Source: GCA-2718845 sp913041905
GTDB lineage: Bacteria > Pseudomonadota > Gammaproteobacteria > GCA-002705445 > GCA-002716945
Assembly (NCBI GenBank): GCA_913041905.1
Contig: CAJWJQ010000018.1
Coordinates: 1 to 22,024, forward strand
DNA length: 22,024 nt
Direction of reading: 5' to 3'
Shown piece after piece: positions 16,612 to 22,024 of the stretch (its first letter is position 1; every line of letters starts with the position of its first letter). The notes beneath the pieces were generated by a model. That model searched no databases. It saw nothing but the letters and a program-made list of their open reading frames with translations, and was not told where the DNA came from. Made by a program: the position numbers and the translations under genes.

Positions 16612-17013
16612 TTATTGAATATCAGCAGGGGCTAGAATTTCAGTAAGCTTTTCATTTTTCTTTTTATCGAATCTTTCAAATATTTTTAAATATTTTGTAC
16701 ACAAATTTTTTCTTTTGTTTAAGCCAAGTTGCGTAAGTTGCGATGTCGTAGATTTATTAATTCTATGATATTTATCGCGTAAAGCCATAATATCATTTTC
16801 CTCTAAACGGTAATTTATTTTTAATATTAATATTAAATCAAATAAGTCTGTCTCTGCCTGTTTATGGTTAAAGTTTTTTACACATATATTGCTATATGCG
16901 TCTACACTGCTTGTGTATTGTACTAAATCTTTAAAAAGCAAATAATTTGTTGATTCTGCTAAACCAAATTTTGGAAATAATAAAAAATAAAATATTATAT
17001 TTCTAATTTTCAT
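16612..17013 (-). CDS. Hypothetical exported protein with two cysteines
   Basis: Not recognised. The 133-residue product begins with a signal peptide (MKIRNIIFYFLLFPKFGLA, likely cut after A19). A mature part of about 114 residues follows that is charged, Lys-rich and predicted helical. It contains exactly two cysteines, C44 (SNICVKN) and C105 (KNLCTKY), which could form one disulfide in the periplasm. The first 11 nt overlap the end of the upstream gene (17003-17362), so the two are probably translated together. Base composition is even more AT-rich than the surrounding housekeeping genes. Reality is supported by the signal peptide and the overlap; function is unknown. Confidence 0.6.
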   Translation of the reverse strand: MKIRNIIFYFLLFPKFGLAESTNYLLFKDLVQYTSSVDAYSNICVKNFNHKQAETDLFDLILILKINYRLEENDIMALRDKYHRINKSTTSQLTQLGLNKRKNLCTKYLKIFERFDKKKNEKLTEILAPADIQ

Positions 17014-17362
17014 ATATAGAATTATAAATTTCTAAAATTAATTGTTCATCTAATTTTAAATTCTTTTTAAGAAGATATGTTTTTAATGTACATCTAAATT
17101 TATCTAAATCTAGATTATCTTGTTTTAATTTAATAATTTGTGCAACAAAAGCTTTTATTTCCCACTTAATATATTGATTAATATTGATATGAGTGTTTTT
17201 TCTATGGTTATTTTTTATTATATTCAGCAACTCGTTCCACATAGTTAATAGACTAATATCTCTTAAAAGTATTTCTAATGTTTCTAGCCATACTCCATTC
17301 CAAATAATGGGGTCTGGATTGGTAAAAATATCTTTAATAACTTTGGGTAAGTCTTTATTCAT
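17003..17362 (-). CDS. Hypothetical helical protein
   Basis: Not recognised. It has 119 residues, no signal peptide or membrane segment, and appears all-helical. The N-terminal half is Trp-containing (DPIIWNGVWLETLEILLRD, then LTMWNELLNII). The C-terminal half is Lys/Leu-rich with a single cysteine (C91). The ATG at 17362 has no clear Shine-Dalgarno. It overlaps the exported-protein gene by 11 nt and is divergent from tRNA-Thr(TGT)-greA, with 71 nt between. It could be a cytoplasmic partner of the exported protein or an unrelated relic; I cannot tell. Confidence 0.55.
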   Translation of the reverse strand: MNKDLPKVIKDIFTNPDPIIWNGVWLETLEILLRDISLLTMWNELLNIIKNNHRKNTHININQYIKWEIKAFVAQIIKLKQDNLDLDKFRCTLKTYLLKKNLKLDEQLILEIYNSIYEN

Positions 17363-17411
17363 TGCTAATAATTCTATATCATACTCTTTTTATTATATAA
17401 TTATGAAATAA

Positions 17412-17417
17412 TATAAT
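17412..17417 (+). promoter_or_regulatory. Candidate -10 box for tRNA-Thr(TGT)-greA
   Basis: A perfect TATAAT ends 16 nt before the tRNA 5' end, which is a normal distance for a tRNA promoter. The hexamer 17 nt upstream is TTTATT (17389-17394), a poor -35. The tract is very AT-rich, so a chance match is possible. Confidence 0.45.
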
Positions 17418-17433
17418 CTTTATGGAATTAATT

Positions 17434-17506
17434 GCCACCTTAGCTCAGTTGGCAGAGCAGGGGTTTTGTAAACCTCAGGTCGTCAGTTCGAATCTGACAG
17501 GTGGCT
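17434..17506 (+). tRNA. tRNA-Thr (anticodon TGT)
   Basis: A 73-nt cloverleaf on the plus strand. The acceptor GCCACCT pairs with AGGTGGC; the discriminator is T73, as in the other tRNA-Thr here. The D-arm is GCTCAGTTGGCAGAGC, the anticodon loop TTTGTAA is on the stem GGGGT/ACCTC (one G-T pair), and the T-arm is GTCAG-TTCGAAT-CTGAC. No CCA is encoded (CAA follows). It ends only 14 nt before the greA start codon. Confidence 0.96.
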
Positions 17507-17520
17507 CAAGCATTTAAAAC

Positions 17521-17997
17521 ATGAATAAAGTACCCATGACAGCAGAAGGAGCTGCCCAGCTTAAAGAGGAATTGAAAAACCTTAAAAGTAAGGAAAGACC
17601 GAGTATTGTGTTAGCAATAAAAGAAGCTAGGGAAAAGGGTGATCTTAAAGAAAATGCTGAATATCATGCTGCGCGTGAACAACAAAGTTTTGTTGAGGGA
17701 AGAATTAAAGACATAGAAGCTAAATTATCAAATGCGCATATTATAGACGTTAAAACTATTCCAACATCTAGCAAAATTATATTTGGCTCAACAGTTGTAT
17801 TGATTAACCTTAGTGATGAAAAAAAAGTTACCTATAAGTTAGTCGGTGAAGATGAGGCAAATTTAAAACAAGGAAAGATATCTATTACTTCCCCATTATC
17901 AAGAAACTTGATAGGAAAAGAAGAAGGGGATTCAATCGAACTGAAAATGCCTGACGAAACTATAGCGTATGAAATAATAGAGGTTAAGTATGTCTGA
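17521..17997 (+). CDS. greA: Transcription elongation factor GreA
   Basis: Rescues backtracked RNA polymerase by inserting its coiled coil into the secondary channel and stimulating cleavage of the transcript 3' end. The 158 residues equal the E. coli length. The N-terminal coiled coil (about 1-75) carries the tip acids D41 and E44 in EKGDLKENAEYHAAREQQ, followed by EGRIKDIEAKLSNA. The C-terminal FKBP-like domain (about 80-158) has IIFGSTV, YKLVGEDEA and LIGKEEGD. It follows tRNA-Thr by 14 nt and has no Shine-Dalgarno before its ATG (CATTTAAAAC), so tRNA end processing may define its short leader. It overlaps the DUF2237 gene by 8 nt. Confidence 0.98.
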   Translation: MNKVPMTAEGAAQLKEELKNLKSKERPSIVLAIKEAREKGDLKENAEYHAAREQQSFVEGRIKDIEAKLSNAHIIDVKTIPTSSKIIFGSTVVLINLSDEKKVTYKLVGEDEANLKQGKISITSPLSRNLIGKEEGDSIELKMPDETIAYEIIEVKYV

Positions 17998-18364
17998 TAA
18001 GCAAAAGAACGTTTTGGGTGAAACGCTAGAGATTTGCGGAACAAGTCCATTAACAGGTTATTTTAGAGATGGATTGTGTAATTCTGATAAAGGTGATATT
18101 GGTTCCCATACAGTATGCGCCCAAATGACCAAAGATTTTCTAGAATTTTCAAAATCTACAGGTAATGATTTAAGTTCTCCAAACATAGATCTTGGATTTA
18201 ATGGATTAAAAGATGGTGATACATGGTGTTTGTGTGCTAATAGATGGTTAGAAGCTTTTCAACAAGGCGCTGCTCCCAGAATAAAATTAAAATCAACTAA
18301 CATCAAAGCGCTTGAAGTTATTGATCTTGATATTCTGAAAGAGTACGCTATTGACATCTCTTGA
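17990..18364 (+). CDS. DUF2237 family protein
   Basis: Conserved bacterial protein of unknown biochemical role. The 124 residues match DUF2237 almost end to end from memory: NVLGETLEICGTSPLTGYFR, DGLCN, DIGSHTVCAQMTKDFLEFSK, GNDLSSPN, DGDTWCLCANRWLEAF and QGAAPRIKL. Five cysteines (C16, C30, C43, C80, C82) sit in the conserved motifs and could bind a metal or take part in redox chemistry; that is inference. Its ATG lies inside the end of greA, with GAGG about 7 nt upstream, so it is translationally coupled to greA. No signal peptide, so cytoplasmic. Confidence 0.92.
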   Translation: MSDKQKNVLGETLEICGTSPLTGYFRDGLCNSDKGDIGSHTVCAQMTKDFLEFSKSTGNDLSSPNIDLGFNGLKDGDTWCLCANRWLEAFQQGAAPRIKLKSTNIKALEVIDLDILKEYAIDIS

Positions 18365-18395
18365 TGTATAAATATATATATATCATAATGAGAAT

Positions 18396-18941
18396 GTGAA
18401 ATTATTTAGAAATTTAACATATTTTATATTACTTTTTTTTATGACTGAAATTACCTCAGCGGCATGTCCTAAAGCACTTGATTTTGATATCAAACTTCTC
18501 GGTGAGGATAAAACAATAAATTTATGTAAAGAATATCTTGGTAAAGTTATTCTTGTAGTAAATACAGCAAGCAAGTGTGGATTCACACCTCAATACGAAG
18601 GTTTAGAAAAATTATATCAAGACAATAAAAATCGTGGACTTGTTGTTCTTGGTTTTCCATCTCATGATTTCTACCAAGAGCCCTCGACCGAAAAAGAAAT
18701 TAAAGATTTTTGCAATTTAACCTATGATGTTAAATTTCCTATGTTTACAAAAACAAAAGTTCGAGGCAAAGACGCTCATCCTTTTTTTAAATTACTTACC
18801 GAACAAACTAATAGCTCTCCTAAATGGAATTTTCACAAATACTTAATTAATAGAAATGGAGAGGTAGTTGATTACTTCGCTACGGTCACAGGACCTGGTA
18901 GTAATAAAATAATTAAAAAAATAGAAGAGTTACTGAATTAA
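18396..18941 (+). CDS. Exported glutathione peroxidase-family protein
   Basis: Thiol peroxidase that reduces hydrogen peroxide or lipid peroxides. The 181 residues start with a GTG, the only start that retains the signal peptide (residues 1-22, ending TSA), so it should act in the periplasm. The peroxidatic cysteine is C61 in NTASKCGFTPQYEGLEKLY; Q94, W144 and N145 (PKWNFHKYL) complete the tetrad. C106 (DFCNLTY) matches the resolving cysteine of yeast Gpx3, which suggests a thioredoxin-type donor rather than glutathione. The usual FPCNQFGxQEPG loop reads FPSHDFYQEPS, one residue short, with Ser for the middle Cys. It lies 31 nt after the DUF2237 gene and overlaps coaX tail to tail by 3 nt at TTAA. 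Confidence 0.93.
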   Translation: MKLFRNLTYFILLFFMTEITSAACPKALDFDIKLLGEDKTINLCKEYLGKVILVVNTASKCGFTPQYEGLEKLYQDNKNRGLVVLGFPSHDFYQEPSTEKEIKDFCNLTYDVKFPMFTKTKVRGKDAHPFFKLLTEQTNSSPKWNFHKYLINRNGEVVDYFATVTGPGSNKIIKKIEELLN

Positions 18942-19681
18942 TCTTGATAATCGGATATTAAACCCAGAGACTTAAGAACCATATTAGATTCGTATTTATT
19001 TTTTATAGACAATCTTTTTGAGATTATTTTTCCGTATCCACCGCCAATTATTAGCAACGGCTTCTTGGTTTGTGACTCACTGAAATCTTTATAAGATTTC
19101 TCAATTGCAGATGTAATCATTAAAGCGTAACCTTCTATAATTGCCTCTTTGGTAGATTTTGATGGTTTAAACTTTTTAATTGAAGCTGTATTATTTAGTT
19201 TTATTTTTTTAAGATTATGTGCTTTTAGAAAAGACATTTTATACCCATCAAACCCCCCTAATATATATCCTCCTAAATATATACCTTCAATGCTTACTAC
19301 ATCAATTGATATAGCAGTACCACAATTAACTATTAAAATAGGTTTTTTATATAGTTTATATAAACCGACAATTGCACACCATCTGTCATTTCCAAGTTTT
19401 GATGGTTGCTTATATTTATTTTTAACACCCAATAATTCTTCTGACGAGGTCATGTTATATATTTTGCTATTAAATTTTCTTTTTATATGATTCAGTATTT
19501 TTTTATTATTTTTAACTGAAATAACGCTTGTTAAAAAAATTTCATTGATAGGTTGGTTTTTATATTTTGTAAAAATTTTTAAAATACTTTGTGTTTCAAC
19601 CACATGTACATTAGATAATTTTCCGTATTTCCATATACCTAATTTCGCATTTGAATTTCCAATATCAATTAATAATTTCAT
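18938..19681 (-). CDS. coaX: Type III pantothenate kinase
   Basis: First step of coenzyme A synthesis: phosphorylates pantothenate with ATP; the type III enzyme needs a monovalent cation and is not inhibited by CoA. The 247 residues are the usual length. The N-terminal phosphate-binding motif is LLIDIGNSNAKLGIW, the pantothenate and ATP region is LGNDRWCAIVGLY followed by VNCGTAISIDVV (catalytic Asp in GNDRW), and there is GGYILGG. The C-terminal half ends with LLIIGGGYGKII. The ATG shares its A with the birA stop codon (TAATG), so the two genes are coupled. Its stop overlaps that of the convergent glutathione peroxidase gene. birA-coaX pairing is common in Gammaproteobacteria. Confidence 0.96.
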   Translation of the reverse strand: MKLLIDIGNSNAKLGIWKYGKLSNVHVVETQSILKIFTKYKNQPINEIFLTSVISVKNNKKILNHIKRKFNSKIYNMTSSEELLGVKNKYKQPSKLGNDRWCAIVGLYKLYKKPILIVNCGTAISIDVVSIEGIYLGGYILGGFDGYKMSFLKAHNLKKIKLNNTASIKKFKPSKSTKEAIIEGYALMITSAIEKSYKDFSESQTKKPLLIIGGGYGKIISKRLSIKNKYESNMVLKSLGLISDYQD

Positions 19682-20445
19682 TACAATACTCTCAGGGAAT
19701 AATCTAAAGTATTAATTTTCTTAGTGCCATGTTTAGTGTCAATTTCCAAACAACCATCTTCATCAATGCCAAGTAATTTTCCCGTAATTTCATCTAGATT
19801 ATTCTTTAAAAGAATATTCTCATTTTTAGCATACATGTATTTATTACATTTTTCTTTAAACGAACTAAACCCATTATCCTTTAACAGGTGAGTGTTTGTA
19901 ATAATTTGTTGTATTAATTTTGGAATTAATGTTTCTAATTTATCTGATCTTATGTTTAGATTATCAACGTTTCCATCTATTAAGTTTAGTAGTTTATCTG
20001 GGATTGAAATATTAAAACCAACACCAATAGCTGAAAAAAATAAATTTTTATTTATAATATTATTTTCAATCAAAATCCCACAAACTTTTTTGCCATCAAT
20101 CATGATATCGTTAGGCCATTTTAATTTTAAACTTTTTATATTAAATTCTTTACAAACTTCTAAAATAGATATTCCTGCAATATAACTCAAAGTCTTATAA
20201 TCATTAACATTACCTTCTAATTTTAAACAAAGCGTAAAAGATAAAGAATGACGGTGATAATTAATCCACGATGAGCCTCTTCTGCCTCTTGGGTATCTCT
20301 GATTATTTGTCATAATTACTATAGGAGCAATATCATTAATATATTTATATTTTAAATAATCATTAGTGGACGATACATGATTTTTAAAAAAAACATTAAT
20401 TCCCTTATCTTCAATATTGTTTTTTATCCTTGAATTTATAAACAT
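19681..20445 (-). CDS. birA: Biotin--[acetyl-CoA-carboxylase] ligase without repressor domain
   Basis: Activates biotin to biotinyl-AMP and attaches it to the carboxyl-carrier protein of acetyl-CoA carboxylase. The 254 residues hold the catalytic domain (SSTNDYLKYK near 25; RYPRGRRGSSW as the biotinyl-AMP loop near 52-62; LKLKWPNDIMIDGKKVCGIL; AIGVGFNIS) and the small C-terminal SH3-like domain (about 208-254, KLLGIDEDGCLEI). The N-terminal winged helix-turn-helix of E. coli BirA (321 residues) is absent, so this enzyme cannot act as the biotin-operon repressor. No Shine-Dalgarno is evident. It diverges from fpr across a 60-nt gap and is followed directly by coaX. Confidence 0.96.
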   Translation of the reverse strand: MFINSRIKNNIEDKGINVFFKNHVSSTNDYLKYKYINDIAPIVIMTNNQRYPRGRRGSSWINYHRHSLSFTLCLKLEGNVNDYKTLSYIAGISILEVCKEFNIKSLKLKWPNDIMIDGKKVCGILIENNIINKNLFFSAIGVGFNISIPDKLLNLIDGNVDNLNIRSDKLETLIPKLIQQIITNTHLLKDNGFSSFKEKCNKYMYAKNENILLKNNLDEITGKLLGIDEDGCLEIDTKHGTKKINTLDYSLRVL

Positions 20446-20449
20446 AATT

Positions 20450-20478
20450 TTGACATAAAATTGGGTTTAACTTATGAT
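20450..20478 (+). promoter_or_regulatory. sigma70-type promoter of fpr
   Basis: A perfect -35 TTGACA (20450-20455), a 17-nt spacer and a -10 TATGAT (20473-20478, one mismatch to consensus). The start is expected near 20485, giving a leader of about 20 nt with only a weak ribosome site (AAGATAA). An 8-nt palindrome TGTGCACA (20478-20485) lies at the start site; it could be an operator or chance. Confidence 0.75.
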
Positions 20479-20505
20479 GTGCACAAACAAATAAGATAAC
20501 ATAAA

Positions 20506-21249
20506 ATGGCAATTAATTGGATAGAGTCAGAAGTAATAGAGCATATAAGATGGACAGACTCGCTGTCATCGCTGAAGTTTAAAGGTAATGTTCTTCCTTA
20601 TACTGCAGGACAATTTACAAAACTTGGTCTTAAGATAAATGGTGAATTCATATCAAGACCATACTCTTACGTTAGTTCTCCTGATGATAATTATTTAGAG
20701 ATAATTTATGTTACTGTGCCAAGCGGTGGGTTAACGCCAGCTCTTCACAACCTTAAAATTGGTGATAAATTACATGTAATGGAAAAGGCTTCTGGTTTTT
20801 TTGTCATGGATGAAGTGCCAGATGGAAAAAATTTATGGATGCTAGCGACAGGAACTGGTCTTGGGGTTTTTATATCATTACTTAAAACACCTGAGCCTTG
20901 GGATAGGTTTGAAAAAATTATTTTAGTGCATGGGGTTAGAACTAAGAATGAACTTGCCTATCAAGAACAAATTAAAAAATTTAAGACAGATCATCCTGGT
21001 AAAATAAAATACATACAAACAATTACTAGAGAAAAAGATATAGGTTGTCTGAATATTAGAATTCCACAAGGTCTTGAAAATAAAGAAATTCAAGAACTTG
21101 CGGGAATAGAAGTTACATTGGATTCTCAAATTATGATATGTGGTAATCCAGATATGATAAATGACACTGTTGCTCTTCTTGAAAAGAGCGGTCTTAAAAG
21201 AAATAGACGAAGCAAACCAGGTAATATAACGCTAGAAAAATATTGGTAA
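20506..21249 (+). CDS. fpr: Ferredoxin/flavodoxin--NADP(+) reductase
   Basis: FAD enzyme that passes electrons between NADPH and ferredoxin or flavodoxin; in E. coli it supports Fe-S and radical enzymes and oxidative-stress defence. The 247 residues (E. coli 248) align throughout. FAD binding: RPYSYVSSP at 51-59 and GGLTPALHNL at 74-83. NADP binding: LATGTGLGVFISLL at 113-126, VHGVRT at 141-146 and MICGNPDM at 210-217. The C-terminus ends EKYW with the aromatic residue typical of bacterial Fpr. It is transcribed alone from the promoter at 20450-20478, and its stop is 3 nt from the stop of the convergent INT_rpt-like gene. Confidence 0.96.
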   Translation: MAINWIESEVIEHIRWTDSLSSLKFKGNVLPYTAGQFTKLGLKINGEFISRPYSYVSSPDDNYLEIIYVTVPSGGLTPALHNLKIGDKLHVMEKASGFFVMDEVPDGKNLWMLATGTGLGVFISLLKTPEPWDRFEKIILVHGVRTKNELAYQEQIKKFKTDHPGKIKYIQTITREKDIGCLNIRIPQGLENKEIQELAGIEVTLDSQIMICGNPDMINDTVALLEKSGLKRNRRSKPGNITLEKYW

Positions 21250-21252
21250 TAT

Positions 21253-21456
21253 CTAACTACCCAACCAGTTTTTAAAATTAACCCAGCCATTATTTTTATA
21301 AGCTAGATTTGGCACCACTGGAATATCTTTTGGTTTAGTATAAATATTTTTTTTACACCATTGATCCCATTCTTTTTTATTTTTAAGTTTTAAAGATCTA
21401 GAAAACTCTCTAGCTTCTTCAAAATTTCTCATTTTTAATTTAAAAATATAGAGCAT
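21253..21456 (-). CDS. Single-unit 'phage-integrase repeat' (INT_rpt-like) small protein
   Basis: The function of this module is unknown. The product has 67 residues from the ATG at 21456; an in-frame ATG at 21432 (MRNFEEAREF, 59 residues) is equally possible and no Shine-Dalgarno helps to choose. The whole protein is one repeat unit: NFEEAREFSRSLKLKNKKEW, QWCKK, TKPKDIPVVPNLAYKNNGWV and NFKNWLGS. From memory this is the Pfam INT_rpt pattern (FxEARxFxxxLxLxxxxEWxxW...KPxxIPxxPxxxYxxxGWxxWxxWLG). The pattern often occurs as tandem units in proteins of marine bacteria and algae, sometimes beside integrase domains. Here it stands alone, 18 nt past the rRNA terminator. A TATAAT at 21463-21468 could start a nearly leaderless transcript. 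Confidence 0.75.
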   Translation of the reverse strand: MLYIFKLKMRNFEEAREFSRSLKLKNKKEWDQWCKKNIYTKPKDIPVVPNLAYKNNGWVNFKNWLGS

Positions 21457-21469
21457 AGATATATTATAC

Positions 21470-21496
21470 AAAAAAAAGACTCCCGAAGGAGTCTTT
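21470..21496 (-). terminator. Rho-independent terminator of the rRNA operon
   Basis: On the minus strand, AAAGACTCC and GGAGTCTTT form a 9-bp stem closed by a TTCG tetraloop (21475-21496), and the T-run extends to 21470 (eight T in all). It begins about 9 nt past the 5S rRNA 3' end. The stem is symmetric, but the T-run is clean only on the minus strand (TTTCTTATTT on the other side), so it chiefly serves the rRNA operon. Confidence 0.9.
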
Positions 21497-21504
21497 CTTA
21501 TTTA

Positions 21505-21621
21505 AGCTGACAGTGTCCTACTCTCACATAGGGAAACCCTATACTACCATCGGCGCTATATGGTTTCACTGCTGAGTTCGAGATGGATCAGGTGGTTCCC
21601 ATATGCTATTGCCATCAAACA
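21505..21621 (-). rRNA. rrf: 5S ribosomal RNA
   Basis: About 117 nt on the minus strand, recognised by conserved blocks: CCACCTGATCCATCTCGAAC, TCAGCAGTGAAAC, AGCGCCGATGGTAGT and ATGTGAGAGTAGG. Both ends are set by alignment to E. coli 5S from memory and by pairing of TTGATGG with CTGTCAG, so they may be off by a few bases. It follows 23S rRNA by about 68 nt, with no tRNA between. Confidence 0.95.
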
Positions 21622-21689
21622 TAAATTTATTTCGGAATTGTACTATTTTAGACCTTAAACATAGAATACAGTTTCTTTTTTAATGTTAT

Positions 21690-22024
<335 letters not shown>

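Noticed and set aside
21457..21471. TTG start for the INT_rpt-like gene
   Set aside because: It would begin at the edge of the rRNA terminator T-run and upstream of the TATAAT candidate's start point; the ATGs at 21456 or 21432 are better.

Overview
The window is AT-rich (by eye about one third G+C), gene-dense bacterial chromosome with very short spacers. Protein identities and gene order point to a gammaproteobacterium. The order birA, coaX, tRNA-Tyr, tRNA-Gly, tRNA-Thr, tuf, tRNA-Trp, secE, nusG, rplKAJL, rpoBC, rpsL, rpsG, fusA, next to an rRNA operon, is the arrangement I recall from Pseudomonas and relatives. Low G+C, 1-9 nt gaps between genes and a single-unit 'phage-integrase repeat' protein suggest a streamlined marine lineage, for example SAR86- or SUP05-like. 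That placement is inference and was not tested by phylogeny.

Positions 1-2683 (minus strand) hold the str operon: rpsL, rpsG and the first 609 codons of fusA, which runs off the left edge. A near-consensus sigma70 promoter (TTGACA-17-TAGAAT) lies in the 113-nt gap between rpoC and rpsL. Positions 2797-14187 (minus) hold secE-nusG-rplK-rplA-rplJ-rplL-rpoB-rpoC, with gaps of 7, 4, 2, 1, 26, 83 and 9 nt. The spacers that carry the L1- and L10-controlled leaders in Escherichia coli are essentially gone. tRNA-Trp and tuf (EF-Tu) sit just upstream on the same strand.

Positions 15598-17362 (minus) hold tRNA-Thr(GGT), a DUF6787-like membrane protein, tRNA-Gly(TCC), tRNA-Tyr(GTA), a 71-aa membrane protein, and two overlapping genes I do not recognise, one with a signal peptide. 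Positions 17434-18941 form a plus-strand block: tRNA-Thr(TGT), greA, a DUF2237 protein and an exported glutathione peroxidase. It interrupts the minus-strand series between coaX and the tRNA cluster. Positions 18938-20445 (minus) are birA-coaX, the biotin ligase lacking its DNA-binding domain. A divergent plus-strand fpr has its own near-consensus promoter. Positions 21253-22024 (minus) hold the INT_rpt-like small gene, an rRNA terminator, 5S rRNA and the 3' end of 23S rRNA.

The genes form a growth core: ribosome parts, elongation factors, RNA polymerase, transcript-cleavage and elongation factors (GreA, NusG), tRNAs and rRNA. Two cofactor enzymes (CoA and biotin) and two redox proteins (Fpr, glutathione peroxidase) accompany them. 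I found no mobile element, CRISPR array or obvious defence system. The least explained material is the orphan pair at 16612-17362, the DUF6787-like insert among the tRNAs, and the single-repeat INT_rpt protein behind the rRNA operon. No stretch over 300 bases lacks a gene.
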